Assembly (NCBI RefSeq): GCF_020536995.1
Contig: NC_068360.1
Span: 310,001 to 374,000 of the forward strand
From: Dreissena polymorpha
Taxonomy: Eukaryota; Mollusca; Bivalvia; Myida; Dreissenidae
DNA length: 64,000 nucleotides
Reading direction: 5' to 3'
In this document: positions 1 to 14,270 of the stretch, piece after piece
How the letters are laid out: the number at the start of each line of letters is the position of its first letter
How positions within the stretch are numbered: the first letter of the stretch is position 1
Program-made: the position numbers and the translations under genes
Notes under the pieces: generated by a model
What the model saw: the letters and a program-made list of their open reading frames with translations, nothing else
What the model was told of the DNA's origin: nothing
Database searches by the model: none

Positions 1-204
1 AATTAACAATGTTAAATGTGTTGTTATTATTAATACTACTGTTATTAAATCAATTCCTTTAACATACTGTAAATGCTCAGTTTTTGTTTGTATTATAATA
101 ACATGATCTTCATTGCCCAAATGTAGCCCCAGTGTGGCGACAACTTTTTAAATTTGGCGAAAGTAAGTGGCGACAACTTTTGAAAGCCCAGAGGGAACCC
201 TGGG
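1..204. other. left flank of satellite, no gene seen
   Basis: AT-rich sequence with no coding signal. The only structure is a 15-bp direct repeat, GTGGCGACAACTTTT at 133-147 and 167-181, just before the satellite begins after the words AGGGAACCCTGGGACC. This may be the remnant of the unit edge from which the array grew. Confidence 0.6.
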
Positions 205-2689
205 ACCTATGGTAGAACCAACCATCTGGCCTGCTTGGGAGGGAAAGAAGGCAGAAACTGGGAGAAGAGTGTAAGACAAGACAGACCTATGGTAGAACCA
301 ACCATCTGGCCCGCTTGGGGGAGAGAAGGCGGAAGCAGGGAGAAGAGTGTAAGACAAGACAGACCTATGGTAAAACCAACCATCTGGTCCGCTTGGGAGG
401 AGAGAAGGCAGAAACAGGGATGAGAGAGGAAGAGAAGACGGACCTATGGTAGAACCAACCATCTGGCACACTTGGGAGGGAGAGAAGGCAGAAACAGGGA
501 GAAGAGTGTAAGACAAGACAGACCTATGGTAGAACCAACCATCTGGCCCGCTTGGGAAGGCAGAGAAGGCGGAAGCAGGGAGAAGATTGTAAGACAAGAC
601 GGACCTATGGTTGAACCAACCATCTGGCCATTGGGAGGGCAGAAAAGGCGGAAGCAGGGAGAAGAGTGTAAGACAAGACGGACCTATGGTAGAACCAACC
701 ATCTGGCCCGCTTGGGAGGAGAGATAAGGCAGAAACAGGGATGAGAGAGGAAGACAAGATGGACCTATGGTAGAACCAACCATCTGGCCTGCTTGAAATG
801 GAGAGAAGGCAGAACAGGGAGAAGAGTGTAAGACAAGATGGACCTATGGTAGAACCAACCATCTTGCCCGATTGGGACGGGAAAGAAGGCAGAAACAGGG
901 AGAAGAGTGTAAGACAAGACTGACCTATGGTAGAACCAACCATCTGGCCTGCTTAGGAGGAGAGATAAGGCAGAAACAGGCAGAAGAGTGTAAGACAAGA
1001 CGGACCTATGGTAGAACCAACCATCTGGCCCAATTTGGAGGAGATAAGGCAAAAGAGTGTAATACAAGACGGACCTATGGTAGAACCAACCATCGTGCCT
1101 GCTTGGGAGGGAAAGAAGGCAGAAACTGGGAGAAGAGTGTAAGACAAGACTGACCTATGGTAGAACCAACCATCTGGCCTGCTTCCGAGGAGAGCTAAGG
1201 CAGAAACAGGCAGAAGAGTGTAAGACAAGACGGACCTATGGTAGAACCAACCATCTGGCCTGCTTGGGAAGGAGAGAAGGCAGAAACAGGGAGAAGAGTG
1301 TATGACAAGACGGACCTATGGTAGAACCAACCATCTGGCACGCTTGGGAGGGGAGAGAAGGCGGAAGCAGGGAGAAGAGTGTAAGACAAGACAGACCTAT
1401 GGTAGAAACCAACCATCTGGCCCGTTTGGGGGGAGAGAAGGCCGAAGCAGGGAGAAGAGTGTAAGACAAGACAGACCTATGGTAGAACCAACCATCTGGC
1501 CCGCTTGGGAGGGCAGAGAAGGCGGAAGCAGGGATGAGAGAGGAAGACAAGACGGACCTATGGTAGAACCAACCATCTGGCCTGCTTGAAAGGGAGAGAA
1601 GGCAGAGCAGGGAGAAGAGTGTAAGACAAGACAGACCTATGGTAGAACCAACCATCTGGCCTGCTTTGGAGGGGGGAAAAGGCAGAAACAGGGAGAAGAG
1701 TGTAAGACCAGACGGACCTACGGTAGAACCAACCATCTGGCCCGCTTTGGAGGAGATAAGGCAGAAACAGGCACAAGAGTGTAAGACAAGACGGACCTAT
1801 GGTAGAACCAACCAACTGGCCTGCTTGGGAGGGAGAGAAGGCAGAAACAGGTAGAAGAGTGTAAGACAGACAGACCTATGGTAGAACCAACCATCTGGCC
1901 CGCTTGGGAGGGCAGAGAAGGCAGAAGCAGGGAGAAGATTGTAAGACAAGACGGACCTATGGTTAAAACCAACCATCTGGCCCGCTTGGGAGGGCAGAGA
2001 AGGCGGAAGCAGGGAGAAGATTGCAAGACAAGACGGACCTATGGTAGAACCAACCATCTGGCCCGCTTGGGAGGAGAGATAAGGCAGAAATAGGGATGAG
2101 AGAGGAAGACAAGACGGACCTATGGTAGAACCAACCATCTGGCCTGCTTGAAAGGGAGAGAAGGCAGAACAGGGAGAAGAGTGTAAGACAAGACAGACCT
2201 ATGGTAGAACCAACCATCTGGCCCGCTTGGGGACGGGAAAGAAGGCAGAAACAGGGAGAAGAGTGTAAGACAAGACTGACCTATGGTAGAACCAACCATC
2301 TGGCCTGCTTTGGAGGAGAGATAAGGCAGAAACAGGCAGAAGAGTGTAAGACAAGACGGACCTATGGTAGAACCAACCATCTGGCCCGCTTTGGAGGAGA
2401 TAAGGCAGAAACAGGCAGAAGAGTGTAAGACAAGACGGACCTATGGTAGAACCAACCATCTGGCCTGCTTTGGAGGAGAGATAAGGCAGAAACAGGCAGA
2501 AGAGTGTAAGACAAGACGGACCTATGGTAGAACCAACCATCTGGCCCGCTTGGGAGGAGAGATAAGGCAGAAACAGGGATGAGAGAGGAAGACAAGACGG
2601 ACCTATGGTAGAACCAACCATCTGGCCTGCTTGAAAGGGATAGAAGGCAGAACAGGGAGAAGAGTGTAAGACAAGACATACCTATGGTA

Positions 2690-5600
2690 GAACCAACCAT
2701 CTGACCCGCTTGGGGGGAGAGAAGGCGGAAGCAGGGAGAAGAGTTTAAGACAAGACAGACCTATGGTAGAACCAACCATCTGGCCCGCTTGGGAGGAGAG
2801 AAGGCAGAAACAGGGATGAGAGAGGAAGACAAGACGGACCTATGGTAGAACCAACCATCTGGCACGCTTGGGAAGGAGAGAAGGCAGAAACAGGGAGAAG
2901 AGTGTTAGACAAGACAGACCTATGGTTGTACCAACCATCTGGCCCGCTTGGAAGGAGAGGTAAGGCAGAAACAGGGATGAGAGAGGAAGACAAGACGGAC
3001 CTATGGTAGAACCAACCATCTGGCCTGCTTGAAAGGGAGAGAAGGCAGAACAGGGAGAAGAGTGTAAGACAAGACAGACCTATGGTAGAACCAACCATCT
3101 GGCCCGCTTGGGAGGGGAGGGAAGGCAGAAACAGGGAGAAGAGTGTAAGACAAGACAGACCTACGGTAGAACCAACCATCTGGCCCGCTTTGGAGGAGAT
3201 AAGGCAGAAACAGGCATAAGAGTGTAAGACAAGACGGACCTATGGTAGAACCAACCATCTGGCCCGCTTGGGAGGGCAGAGAAGGCGGAAGCAGGGAGAA
3301 GATTGTAAGACAAGACGGACCTATGGTTAAACCAATCATCTGGCCCGCTTGGGAGGAGAGATAAGGCAGAAATAGGGATGAGAGAGGAAGACAAGACGGA
3401 CCTATGGTAGAACCAACCATCTGGCCTGCTTGAAAGGGATAGAAGGCAGAACAGGGAGAAGAGTGTAAGACAAGACAGACCTATGGTAGAACCAACCATC
3501 TGGCCCGCTTGGGACGGGAAAGAAGGCAGAAACAGGGAGAAGAGTGTAAGACAAGACTGACCTATGGTAGAACCAACCATCTGGCCTGCTTTGGAGGAGA
3601 GATAAGGCAGAAACAGGCAGAAGAGTGTAAGACAAGACGGACCTATGGTAGAACCAACCATCTGGCCCGCTTTGGAGGAGATAAGGCAGAAACAGGCAGA
3701 AGAGTGTAAGACAAGACGGACCTATGGTAGAACCAACCATCTGGCCTGCTTGAAAGGGAGAGAAGGCAGAAGCAGGGAGAAGAGTGTAAGACAAGACAGA
3801 CCTATGGTAGAACCAACCATCTGGCCCGCGTGGGACGGGAAAGAAGGCAGAAGCAGGGAGAAGAGTGTAAGACAAGACTGACCTATGGTAGAACAAACCA
3901 TCTGGCCTGCTTTGGAGGAGAGATAAGGCAGAAACAGGCAGAAGAGTGTAAGACAAGACGGACCTATGGTAGAACCAACCATCTGGCCCGCTTTGGAGGA
4001 GATAAGGCAGAAACAGGCAGAAGAGTGTAAGACAAGACGGACCTATGGTAGAACCAACCATCTGGCCTGCTTGGGAGGGAAAGAAGGCAGAAACTGGGAG
4101 AAGAGTGTAAGACAAGACAGACCTATGGTAGAACCAACCATCTGGCCCGCTTGGGGGGAGAGAAGGCGGAAGCAGGGAGAAGAGTGTAAGACAAGACAGA
4201 CCTATGGTAGAAACCAACCATCTGGCCCGCGTGGGACGGGAAAGAAGGCAGAAACAGGGAGAAGAGTGTAAGACAAGACAGACCTATGGTAGAACCAACC
4301 ATCTGGCCCGCTTGGGAGGGCAGAGAAGGCGGAAGCAGGGATGAGAGAGGAAGACAAGACGGACCTATGGTAGAACCAACCATCTGGCCTGCTTGAAAGG
4401 GAGAGAAGGCAGAGCAGGGAGAAGAGTGTAAGACAAGACAGACCTATGGTAGAACAACCATCTGGCCTGCTTGGGAGGGGGGAAAAGGCAGAAACAGGGA
4501 GAAGAGTGTAAGACCAGACGGACCTACGGTAGAACCAACCATCTGGCCCGCTTTGGAGGAGATAAGGCAGAAACAGGCATAAGAGTGTAAGACAAGACGG
4601 ACCTATGGTAGAACCAACCAACTGGCCTGCTTGGGAGGGAGAGAAGGCAGAAACAGGTAGAAGAGTGTAAGACAAGACAGACCTATGGTAGAACCAACCA
4701 TCTGGCCCGCTTGGGAGGGCAGAGAAGGCAGAAGCAGGGAGAAGATTGTAAGACAAGACGGACCTATGGTTAAACCAACCATCTGGCCCGCTTGGGAGGG
4801 CAGAGAAGGCGGAAGCAGGGAGAAGATTGCAAGACAAGACGGACCTATGGTAGAACCAACCATCTGGCCCGCTTGGGAGGAGAAATAAGGCAGAAATAGG
4901 GATGAGAGAGGAAGACAAGACGGACCTATGGTAGAACCAACCATCTGGCCTGCTTGAAAGGGAGAGAAGGCAGAACAGGGAGAAGAGTGTAAGACAAGAC
5001 AGACCTATGGTAGAACCAACCATCTGGCCCGCTTGGGACGGGAAAGAAGGCAGAAACAGGGAGAAGAGTGTAAGACAAGACTGACCTATGGTAGAACCAA
5101 CCATCTGGCCTGCTTTGGAGGAGAGATAAGGCAGAAACAGGCAGAAGAGTGTAAGACAAGACGGACCTATGGTAGAACCAACCATCTGGCCCGCTTTGGA
5201 GGAGATAAGGCAGAAACATGCAGAAGAGTGTAAGACAAGACGGACCTATGGTAGAAACCAACCATCTGGCCTGCTTTGGAGGAGAGATAAGGCAGAAACA
5301 GGCAGAAGAGTGTAAGACAAGACGGACCTATGGTAGAACCAACCATCTGGCCCGCTTGGGAGGAGAGATAAGGCAGAAACAGGGATGAGAGAGGAAGACA
5401 AGACGGACCTATGGTAGAACCAACCATCTGGCCTGCTTGAAAGGGAGAGAAGGCAGAACAGGGAGAAGAGTGTAAGACAAGACAGACCTATGGTAGAACC
5501 AACCATCTGACCCGCTTGGGGGGAGAGAAGGCGGAAGCAGGGAGAAGAGTTTAAGACAAGACAGACCTATGGTAGAACCAACCATCTGGCCCGCTTGGGA

Positions 5601-8600
5601 GGAGAGAAGGCAGAAACAGGGATGAGAGAGGAAGACAAGACGGACCTATGGTAGAACCAACCATCTGGCAACGCTTGGGAGGGAGAGAAGGCAGAAACAG
5701 GGAGAAGAGTGTTAGACAAGACAGACCTATGGTTGTACCAACCATCTGGCCCGCTTGGAAGGAGAGATAAGGCAGAAACAGGGATGAGAGAGGAAGACAA
5801 GACGGACCTATGGTAGAACCAACCATCTGGCCTGCTTGAAAGGGAGAGAAGGCAGAACAGGGAGAAGAGTGTAAGACAAGACAGACCTATGGTAGAACCA
5901 ACCATCTTGCCACGCTTGGGAGGGGAGGGAAGGCAGAAACAGGGAGAAGAGTGTAAGACAAGACAGACCTACGGTAGAACCAACCATCTGGCCCGCTTTG
6001 GAGGAGATAAGGCAGAAACAGGCAAAAGAGTGTAAGACAAGACGGACCTATGGTAGAACCAACCATCTGGCCCGCTTGGGAGGGCAGAGAAGGCGGAAGC
6101 AGGGAGAAGATTGTAAGACAAGACGGACCTATGGTTAAACCAATCATCTGGCCCGCTTGGGAGGAGAGATAAGGCAGAAATAGGGATGCGAGAGGAAGAC
6201 AAGACGGACCTATGGTAGAACCAACCATCTGGCCTGCTTGAAAGGGATAGAAGGCAGAACAGGGAGAAGAGTGTAAGACAAGACAGACCTATGGTAGAAC
6301 CAACCATCTGGCCCGCTTGGGACGGGAAAGAAGGCAGAAACAGGGAGAAGAGTGTAAGACAAGACTGACCTATGGTAGAACCAACCATCTGGCCTGCTTT
6401 GGAGGAGAGATAAGGCAGAAACAGGCAGAAGAGTGTAAGACAAGACGGACCTATGGTAGAACCAACCATCTGGCCCGCTTTGGAGGAGATAAGGCAGAAA
6501 CAGGCAGAAGAGTGTAAGACAAGACGGACCTATGGTAGAACCAACCATCTGGCCTGCTTGAAAGGGAGAGAAGGCAGAAGCAGGGAGAAGAGTGTAAGAC
6601 AAGACAGACCTATGGTAGAACCAACCATCTGGCCTGCGTGGGACGGGAAAGAAGGCAGAAACAGGGAGAAGAGTGTAAGACAAGACTGACCTATGGTAGA
6701 ACCAACCATCTGGCCTGCTTTGGAGGAGAGATAAGGCAGAAACAGGCAGAAGAGTGTAAGACAAGACGGACCTATGGTAGAACCAACCATCTGGCCCGCT
6801 TTGGAGGAGATAAGGCAGAAACAGGCAGAAGAGTGTAAGACAAGACGGACCTATGGTAGAACCAACCATCTGGCCTGCTTGGGAGGGAAAGAAGGCAGAA
6901 ACTGGGAGAAGAGTGTAAGACAAGACAGACCTATGGTAGAACCAACCATCTGGCCCGCTTGGGGGGAGAGAAGGCGGAAGCAGGGAGAAGAGTGTAAGAC
7001 AAGACAGACCTATGGTAGAACCAACCATCTGGCCCACTTGGGAGGAGAGAAGGCAGAAACAGGGATGGGAGAGGAAGACAAGACGGACCTATGGTAGAAC
7101 CAACCATCTGGCACGCTTGGGAGGGAGAGAAGGCAGAAACAGGGAGAAGAGTGTAAGACAAGACAGACCTATGGTAGAACCAACCATCTGGCCCGCTTGG
7201 GAGGGCAGAGAAGGCGGAAGCAGGGAGAAGATTGTAAGACAAGACGGACCGGACCTATGGTTGAACCAACCATCTGGCCGTTGGGAGGGCAGAAAAGGCG
7301 GAAGCAGGGAGAAGATTGCAAGACAAGACGGACCTATGGTAGAACCAACCATCTGGCCCGCTTGGGAGGAGAGATAAGGCAGAAACAGGGATGAGAGAGG
7401 AAGACAAGATGGACCTATGGTAGAACCAACCATCTGGCCTGCTTGAAAGGGAGAGAAGGCAGAACAGGGAGAAGAGTGTAAGACAAGATGGACCTATGGT
7501 AGAACCAACCATCTGGCCCGCTTGGGACGGGAAAGAAGGCAGAAACAGGGAGAAGAGTGTAAGACAAGACTGACCTATGGTAGAATCAACCATCTGGCCT
7601 GCTTTGGAGGAGAGATAAGGCAGAAACAGGCAGAAGAGTGTAAGACAAGACGGACCTATGGTAGAACCAACCATCTGGCCCGCTTTGGAGGAGATAAGGC
7701 AGAAACAGGCAGAAGAGTGTAATACAAGACGGACCTATGGTAGAACCAACCATTTGGCCTGCTTGGGAGGGAAAGAAGGCAGAAACTGGGAGAAGAGTGT
7801 AAGACAAGACAGACCTATGGTAGAACCAACCATCTGGCCCGCTTGGGGGAGAGAAGGCGGAAGCAGGGAGAAGAGTGTAAGACAAGACAGACCTATGGTA
7901 GAACCAACCATCTGGCCCGCGTGGGACGGGAAAGAAGGCAGAAACAGGGAGAAGATTGTAAGACAAGACAGACCTATGGTTGAACCAACCATCTGGTCGT
8001 TGGGAGGGCAGAGAAGGCGGAAGCAGGGAGAAGATTGCAAGACAAGACGGACCTATGGTAGAACCAACCATCTGGCCCGCTTGGGAGGAGAGATAAGGCA
8101 GAAACAGGGATGAGAGAGGAAGACCAGACGGACCTATGGTAGAACCAACCATCTGGCCTGCTTGAAAGGGAGAGAAGGCAGAACAGGGAGAAGAGTGTAA
8201 GACAAGACAGACCTATGGTAGAACCAACCATCTGACCCGCTTGGGGGGAGAGAAGGCGGAAGCAGGGAGAAGAGTTTAAGACAAGACAGACCTATGGTAG
8301 AACCAACCATCTGGCCCGCTTGGGAGGAGAGAAGGCAGAAACAGGGATGAGAGAGGAAGACAAGACAGACCTATGGTAGAACCAACCATCTGGCACGCTT
8401 GGGAGGGAGAGAAGGCAGAAACAGGGAGAAGAGTGTTAGACAAGACAGACCTATGGTTGTACCAACCATCTGGCCCGCTTGGGAGGAGAGATAAGGCAGA
8501 AACAGGGATGAGAGAGGAAGACAAGACGGACCTATGGTAGAACCAACCATCTGGCCTGCTTGAAAGGGAGAGAAGGCAGAACAGGAAGAAGAGTGTAAGA

Positions 8601-9760
8601 CAAGACAGACCTATGGTAGAACCAACCATCTGGCCCGCTTGGGAGGGGAGGGAAGGCAGCAACAGGGAGAAGAGTGTTAGACAAGACAGACCTACGGTAG
8701 AACCAACCATCTGGCCCGCTTTGGAGGAGATAAGGCAGAAACAGGCATAAGAGTGTAAGACAAGACGGACCTATGGTAGAACCAACCATCTGGCCCGCTT
8801 GGGAGGGCAGAGAAGGCGGAAGCAGGGAGAAGATTGTAAGACAAGACGGACCTATGGTTAAACCAACCATCTGGCCCGCTTGGGAGGAGAGATAAGGCAG
8901 AAATAGGGATGAGAGAGGAAGACAAGACGGACCTATGGTAGAACCAACCATCTGGCCTGCTTGAAAGGGAGAGAAGGCAGAACAGGGAGAAGAGTGTAAG
9001 ACAAGACAGACCTATGGTAGAACCAACCATCTGGCCCGCTTAGGACGGGAAAGAAGGCAGAAACAGGGAGAAGAGTGTAAGAAAAGACTGACCTATGGTA
9101 GAACCAACCATCTGGCCTGCTTTGGAGGAGAGATAAGGCAAAAACAGGCAGAAGAGTGTAAGACAAGACGGACCTATGGTAGAACCAACCATCTGGCCCG
9201 CTTTGGAGGAGATAAGGCAGAAACAGACAGAAGAGTGTAAGACAAGACGGACCTATGGTAGAACCAACCATCTGGCCTGCTTGAAAGGGAGAGAAGGCAG
9301 AACAGGGAGAAGAGTGTAAGACAAGACAGACCTATGGTAGAACCAACCATCTGGCCCGCGTGGGACGGGAAAGAAGGCAGAAACAGGGAGAAGAGTGTAA
9401 GACAAGACGGACCTATGGTAGAACCAACCATCTGGCCTGCTTTGGAGGAGATATAAGGCAGAAACAGGCAGAAGAGTGTAAGACAAGACGGACCTATGGT
9501 AGAACCAACCATCTGGCCCGCTTTGGAGGAGATAAGGCAGAAACAGGCAGAAGAGTGTAAGACAAGACGGACCTATGGTAGAACCAACCATCTGGCCTGC
9601 TTGGGAGGGAAAAAGAAGGCAGAAACTGGGAGAAGAGTGTAAGACAAGACAGACCTATGGTAGAACCAACCATCTGGCCCGCTTGGGGGGAGAGAAGGCG
9701 GAAGCAGGGAGAAGAGTGTAAGACAAGACAGACCTATGGTAGAACCAACCATCTGGCACA
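2690..9760 (+). repeat. higher-order repeat within the satellite, about 2.8-kb period
   Basis: Rare monomer variants recur in the same order at long range. The variant GAGTTTAAGAC appears at 2741, 5547 and 8272. The variant GGTTGTACC, about 183 bp further on each time, appears at 2924, 5731 and 8455. Spacings are about 2807 and 2725 bp, or about 35 and 34 monomers. Long minus-strand frames at 3402-4217 and 6210-7037 are nearly identical and 2808 bp apart. The third copy can be followed to about 9.76 kb, after which the order is lost. This is the pattern left by unequal exchange of large blocks, with one monomer gained or lost. Confidence 0.85.
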
Positions 9761-11504
9761 CTTGGGAGGAGAGAAGGCAGAAACAGGGATGAGAGAGGAA
9801 GACAAGACGGACCTATGGTAGAACCAACCATCTGGCACGCTTGGGAGGGAGAGAAGGCAGAAACAGGGAGAAGAGTGTAAGACAAGACAGACCTATGGTT
9901 GAACCAACCATCTGGCCCGCTTGGGAGGGCAGAGAAGGCTGAATCAGGGAGAAGATTGCAAGACAAGAAGGACCTATGGTAGAACCAACCATCTGGCCCA
10001 CTTGGGTGGAGAGATAAGGCAGAAACAGGGATGAGAGAGGAAGACAAGATGGACCTATGGTAGAACCAACCATCTGGCCTGCTTGAAAGGGAGAGAAGGC
10101 ACAACAGGGAGAAGAGTGTAAGACAAGACAGACCTATGGTAGAACAAACAATCTGGCCCGCTTGGAACGGGAAAGAAGGCAGAAACAGGGAGAAGAGTGT
10201 AAGACAAGACTGACCTATGGTAGAACCAACCATCTGGCCTGCTTTGGTGGAGAGATAAGGCAGAAACAGGCAGAAGAGTGTAAGCCAAGACGGACCTATG
10301 GTAGAACCAACCATCTGGCCCGCTTTGGAGGAGATAAGGCAGAAACAGGCAGAAGAGTGTAAGACAAGACGGACCTATGGTAGAACCAACCATCTGGCCT
10401 GCTTGGGAGGGAGAGAAGGCAAAAACAGGGAGAAGAGTGTAAGACAAGACGGACCTATGGTAGAACCAACCATCTGGACCGCTTGGGAGGGCAGAGAAGG
10501 CGGAAGCAGGGAGAATATTGTAAGACAAGAAGGACCTATGGTTGAACCAACCATCTGGCCCGCTTGGGAGGGCAGAGAAGGCGGAAGCAGGGAGAAGATT
10601 GCAAGACAAGACGGACCTATGGTAGAACCAACCATCTGGCCTGCTTGGGAGGAGAGATAAGGCAGAAATAGGTATGAGAGAGGAAGACAAGACGGACCTA
10701 TGGTAGAACCAACCATCTGGCCTGCTTGAAAGGGAGAGAAGGCAGAACAGGGAGAAGAGTGCAAGACAAGACAGACCTATGGTAGAACCAACCATCTGGC
10801 CCGCTTGGGACGGGAAAGAAAGCAGAAACAGGGAGAAGAGTGTAAGACAAGACTGACCTATGGTAGAACCAACCATCTGGCCTGCTTTGGAGGAGAGATA
10901 AGGCAGAAACAGGCAGAAGAGTGTAAGACAAGACGGACCTATGGTAGAACCAACCATCTGGCCCGCTTTGAAGGAGATAAGGCAGAAACAGGCAGAAGAG
11001 TGTAAAACAAGATGGACCTATGGTAGAACCAACCATCTGGCCTGCTTGGGAGGGAAAGAAGGCAGAAACTGGGAGAGGAGTGTAAGACAAGACAGACCTA
11101 TGGTAGAACTAACCATCTGGCCCGCTTGGGGGAGAGAAGGCGGAAGCAGGGAGAAGAGTGTAAGACAAGACGGACCTATGGTAGAACCAACCATCTGGCC
11201 CGATTGGGAGGAGAGAAGGCAGAAACAGGGATGAGAGAGGAAGACAAGAAGGACCTATGGTAGAACCAACCATCTGGCACGCTTGGGAGGGAGAGAAGGC
11301 AGAAACAGGGATAAGAGTGTAAGACAAGACAGACCTATGGTAGAACCAACCATCTGGCCCGCTTGGGAGGGCAGAGAAGGCGGAAGCAGGGAGAAGATTA
11401 TAAGACAAGACAGACCTATGGTAGAACCAACAATCTGGCCCGCTTGGGAGGGCAGAGAAGGCGGAAGCAGGGAGAAGATTGTAAGACAAGACGGAGCTAT
11501 GGTT

Positions 11505-14270
11505 GAACCAACCATCTGGCCGTTGGGAGGGCAGAGAAGGCGGAAGCAGGGAGAAGATTGCAAGACAAGACGGAACTATGGTAGAACCAACCATCTGGCC
11601 TGCTTGGGAGGAGAGATAAGGCAGAAATAGGTACGAGAGAGGAAGACAAGACGGACCTATGGTAGAACCAACCATCTGGCCTGCTTGAAAGGGAGAGAAG
11701 GCAGAACAGGGAGAAGAGTGCAAGACAAGACAGACCTATGGTAGAACCAACCATCTGGCACGCTTGGGAGGGGAGAGAAGGGGGAAGCAGGGAGAAGAGT
11801 GTAAGACAAGACAGACCTATGGTAGAACCAACCATCTGGCACGCTTGGGGGGAGAGAAGGCGGAAGCAGGGAGAAGAGTGTAAGACAAGACAGACCTATG
11901 GTAGAACCAACCATCTGGCCCGCTTGGGAGGAGAGAAGGCAGAAACAGGGATGAGAGAGGAAGACAAGACGGACCTATGGTAGAACCAACCATCTGGCAC
12001 GCTTGGGAGGGAGAGAAGGCAGAAACAGGGAGAAGAGTGTAAGACAAGACAGACCTATGGTAGAACCAACCATCTGGCCCGCTTGGGAGGGCAGAGAAGG
12101 CGGAAGCAGGGAGAAGATTGTAACACAAGACGGACCTATGGTTGAACCAACCATCTGGCCGTTGGGAGGGCAGAGAAGGCCGAAGCAGGGAGAAGATTGC
12201 AAGACAAGACGGACCTATGGTAGAACCAACCATCTGGCCCGCTTAGGAGGAGAGATAAGGCAGAAACAGGGATGAGAGAGGAAGACAAGACGGACCTATG
12301 ATACAACCAACCATCTGGCCTGCTTGAAAGGGAGAGAAGGCAGAACAGGGAGAAGAGTGTAAGACAAGACAGACCTATGGTAGAACCAACCATCTGGCCC
12401 GCTTGGGGTGGGAAAGAAGGCAGAAACAGGGAGAAGAGTGTAAGACAAGACTGACCTATGGTAGAACCAACCATCTGGCCTGCTTTGGAGGAGAGATAAG
12501 GCAGAAACAGGCAGAAGAGTGTAAGACAAGACGGACCTATGGTAGAACCAACCATCTGGCCTGCTTTGGAGGAGAGATAAGGCAGAAAAAGGCAGAAGAG
12601 TGTAAGGCAAGACGGACCTATGGTAGAACCAACCATCTGGCCTGCTTGGGAGGGAGAGAAGGCAGAAACAGGGAGAAGAGTGTAAGATAAGACAGACCTA
12701 TGGTAGAACCAACCATCTGGCCCGCTTGGGAGGGGTGGGAAGGCAAAAGTAGGGAGAAGAGTGTAAGACAAGACAGACCTATGGTAGAACCAACCATCTG
12801 GCCCGCTTGGGAGGGGAAAGAAGGCAGAAACAGGGAGAAGAGTGTAAGACAAGACGGACCTACGGTAGAACCAACCATCTGGCCAGCTTTGGTGGAGATA
12901 AGGCAGAAACAGGCAGAAGAGTGTAAGACAAGACGGACCTATGGTAGAACCAACCATCTGGCCTGCTTGGGAGGGCAGAGAAGGCAGAAACAGGGAGAAG
13001 AGTGTAAGACAAGACGGACCTATGGTAGAACCAACCATCTGGCCCGCTTGGGGGGAGAGAAGGCGAAAGCAGGGAGAAGAGTGTAAGACAAGACAGACCT
13101 ATGGTAGAACCAACCATCTGGCCCGCTTGGGGGAGAGAAGGCGGAAGCAGGGAGAAGAGTGTAAGCCAAGACAGACCTATGGTAGAACCAACCATCTGGC
13201 CCGCTTGGGAGGAGAGAAGGCAGAAACAGGGATGAGAGAGGAAGACAAGACGGACCTATGGTAGAACCAACCATCTGGCATGCTTGGGAGGGAGAGAAGG
13301 CAGAAACAGGGAGAAGAGTGTAAGACAAGACAGACCTATGGTAGAACCAACCATCTGGCCCGCTTGGGAGGGCAGAGAAGGCGGAAGCAGGGAGAAGATT
13401 GTAAGACAAGACGGACCTATGGTTGAACCAACCATCTGGCCGTTGGGAGGGCAGAGAATGCGAAAGCAGGGAGAAGATTGCAAGACAAGATGAACCTATG
13501 GTAGAACCAACAATCTGGCCTGCTTGGGAGGAGAGATAAGGCAGAAACAGGGATGAGAGAGGAAGACAAGACGGACCTATGGTAGAACCAACCATCTGGC
13601 CTGCTTGAAAGGGAGAGAAGGCAGAACAGGGAGAAGAGTGTAAGACAAGACAGACCTATGGTAGAACCAACCATCTGGCCTGCTTGGGAGGGAGAGAAGG
13701 CAGAAACAGGGAGAAGAGTGTAAGACAAGACGGACCTATGGTAGAATCAACCATCTGGCACGCTTGGGAGGGCAGAGAAGGCGGAAGCAGGGAGAAGAGT
13801 GTAAGACAAGATAGACCAATGGTAGAACCAACCATCTGGCCCGCTTGGGGGAGAGAAGGCGGAAGCAGGGAGAAGAGTGTAAGACAAGACAGACCTATGG
13901 TAGAACCAACCATCTGGCCCGCTTGGGAGGAGAGAAGGCAGAAACAGTGATGAGAGAGGAAGACAAGACGGACCTATGGTAGAACCAACCATCTGGTATG
14001 CTTGGGAGGGAGAGAAGGCAGAAACAGGGAGAAGAGTGTAAGACAAGACAGACCTATGGTAGAACCAACCATCTTGCCCACTTGGGAGGGCAGAGAAGGC
14101 GGAAGCAGGGAGAAGATTGTAAGACAAGACGGACCTATGGTTGAACTAACCATCTGGCCGTTGGGAGGGCAGAGAATGCGGAAGCAGGGAGAAGATTGCA
14201 AGACAAGACGGACCTATGGTAGAACCAACCATCTGGCCCGCTTGGGAGGAGAGATAAGGCAGAAACAGGG
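11505..14270 (+). repeat. second, shorter higher-order pattern in the satellite
   Basis: The shortened monomer CTGGCCGTTGGGAGG follows a GGTTGAACC monomer at about 11505, 12138, 13421 and 14140. The spacings are about 633, 1283 (twice about 640) and 719 bp, which is blocks of 8-9 monomers. This part of the array therefore has a different higher-order unit from the 2.8-kb one to its left. Confidence 0.65.

Noticed and set aside
4202-5185. 327-codon minus-strand frame in the satellite (and many similar ones)
   Set aside because: It is a repeat artefact. The 80-bp unit is not a multiple of three, neighbouring frames are open too, and every monomer gives the same MVGSTIG start.
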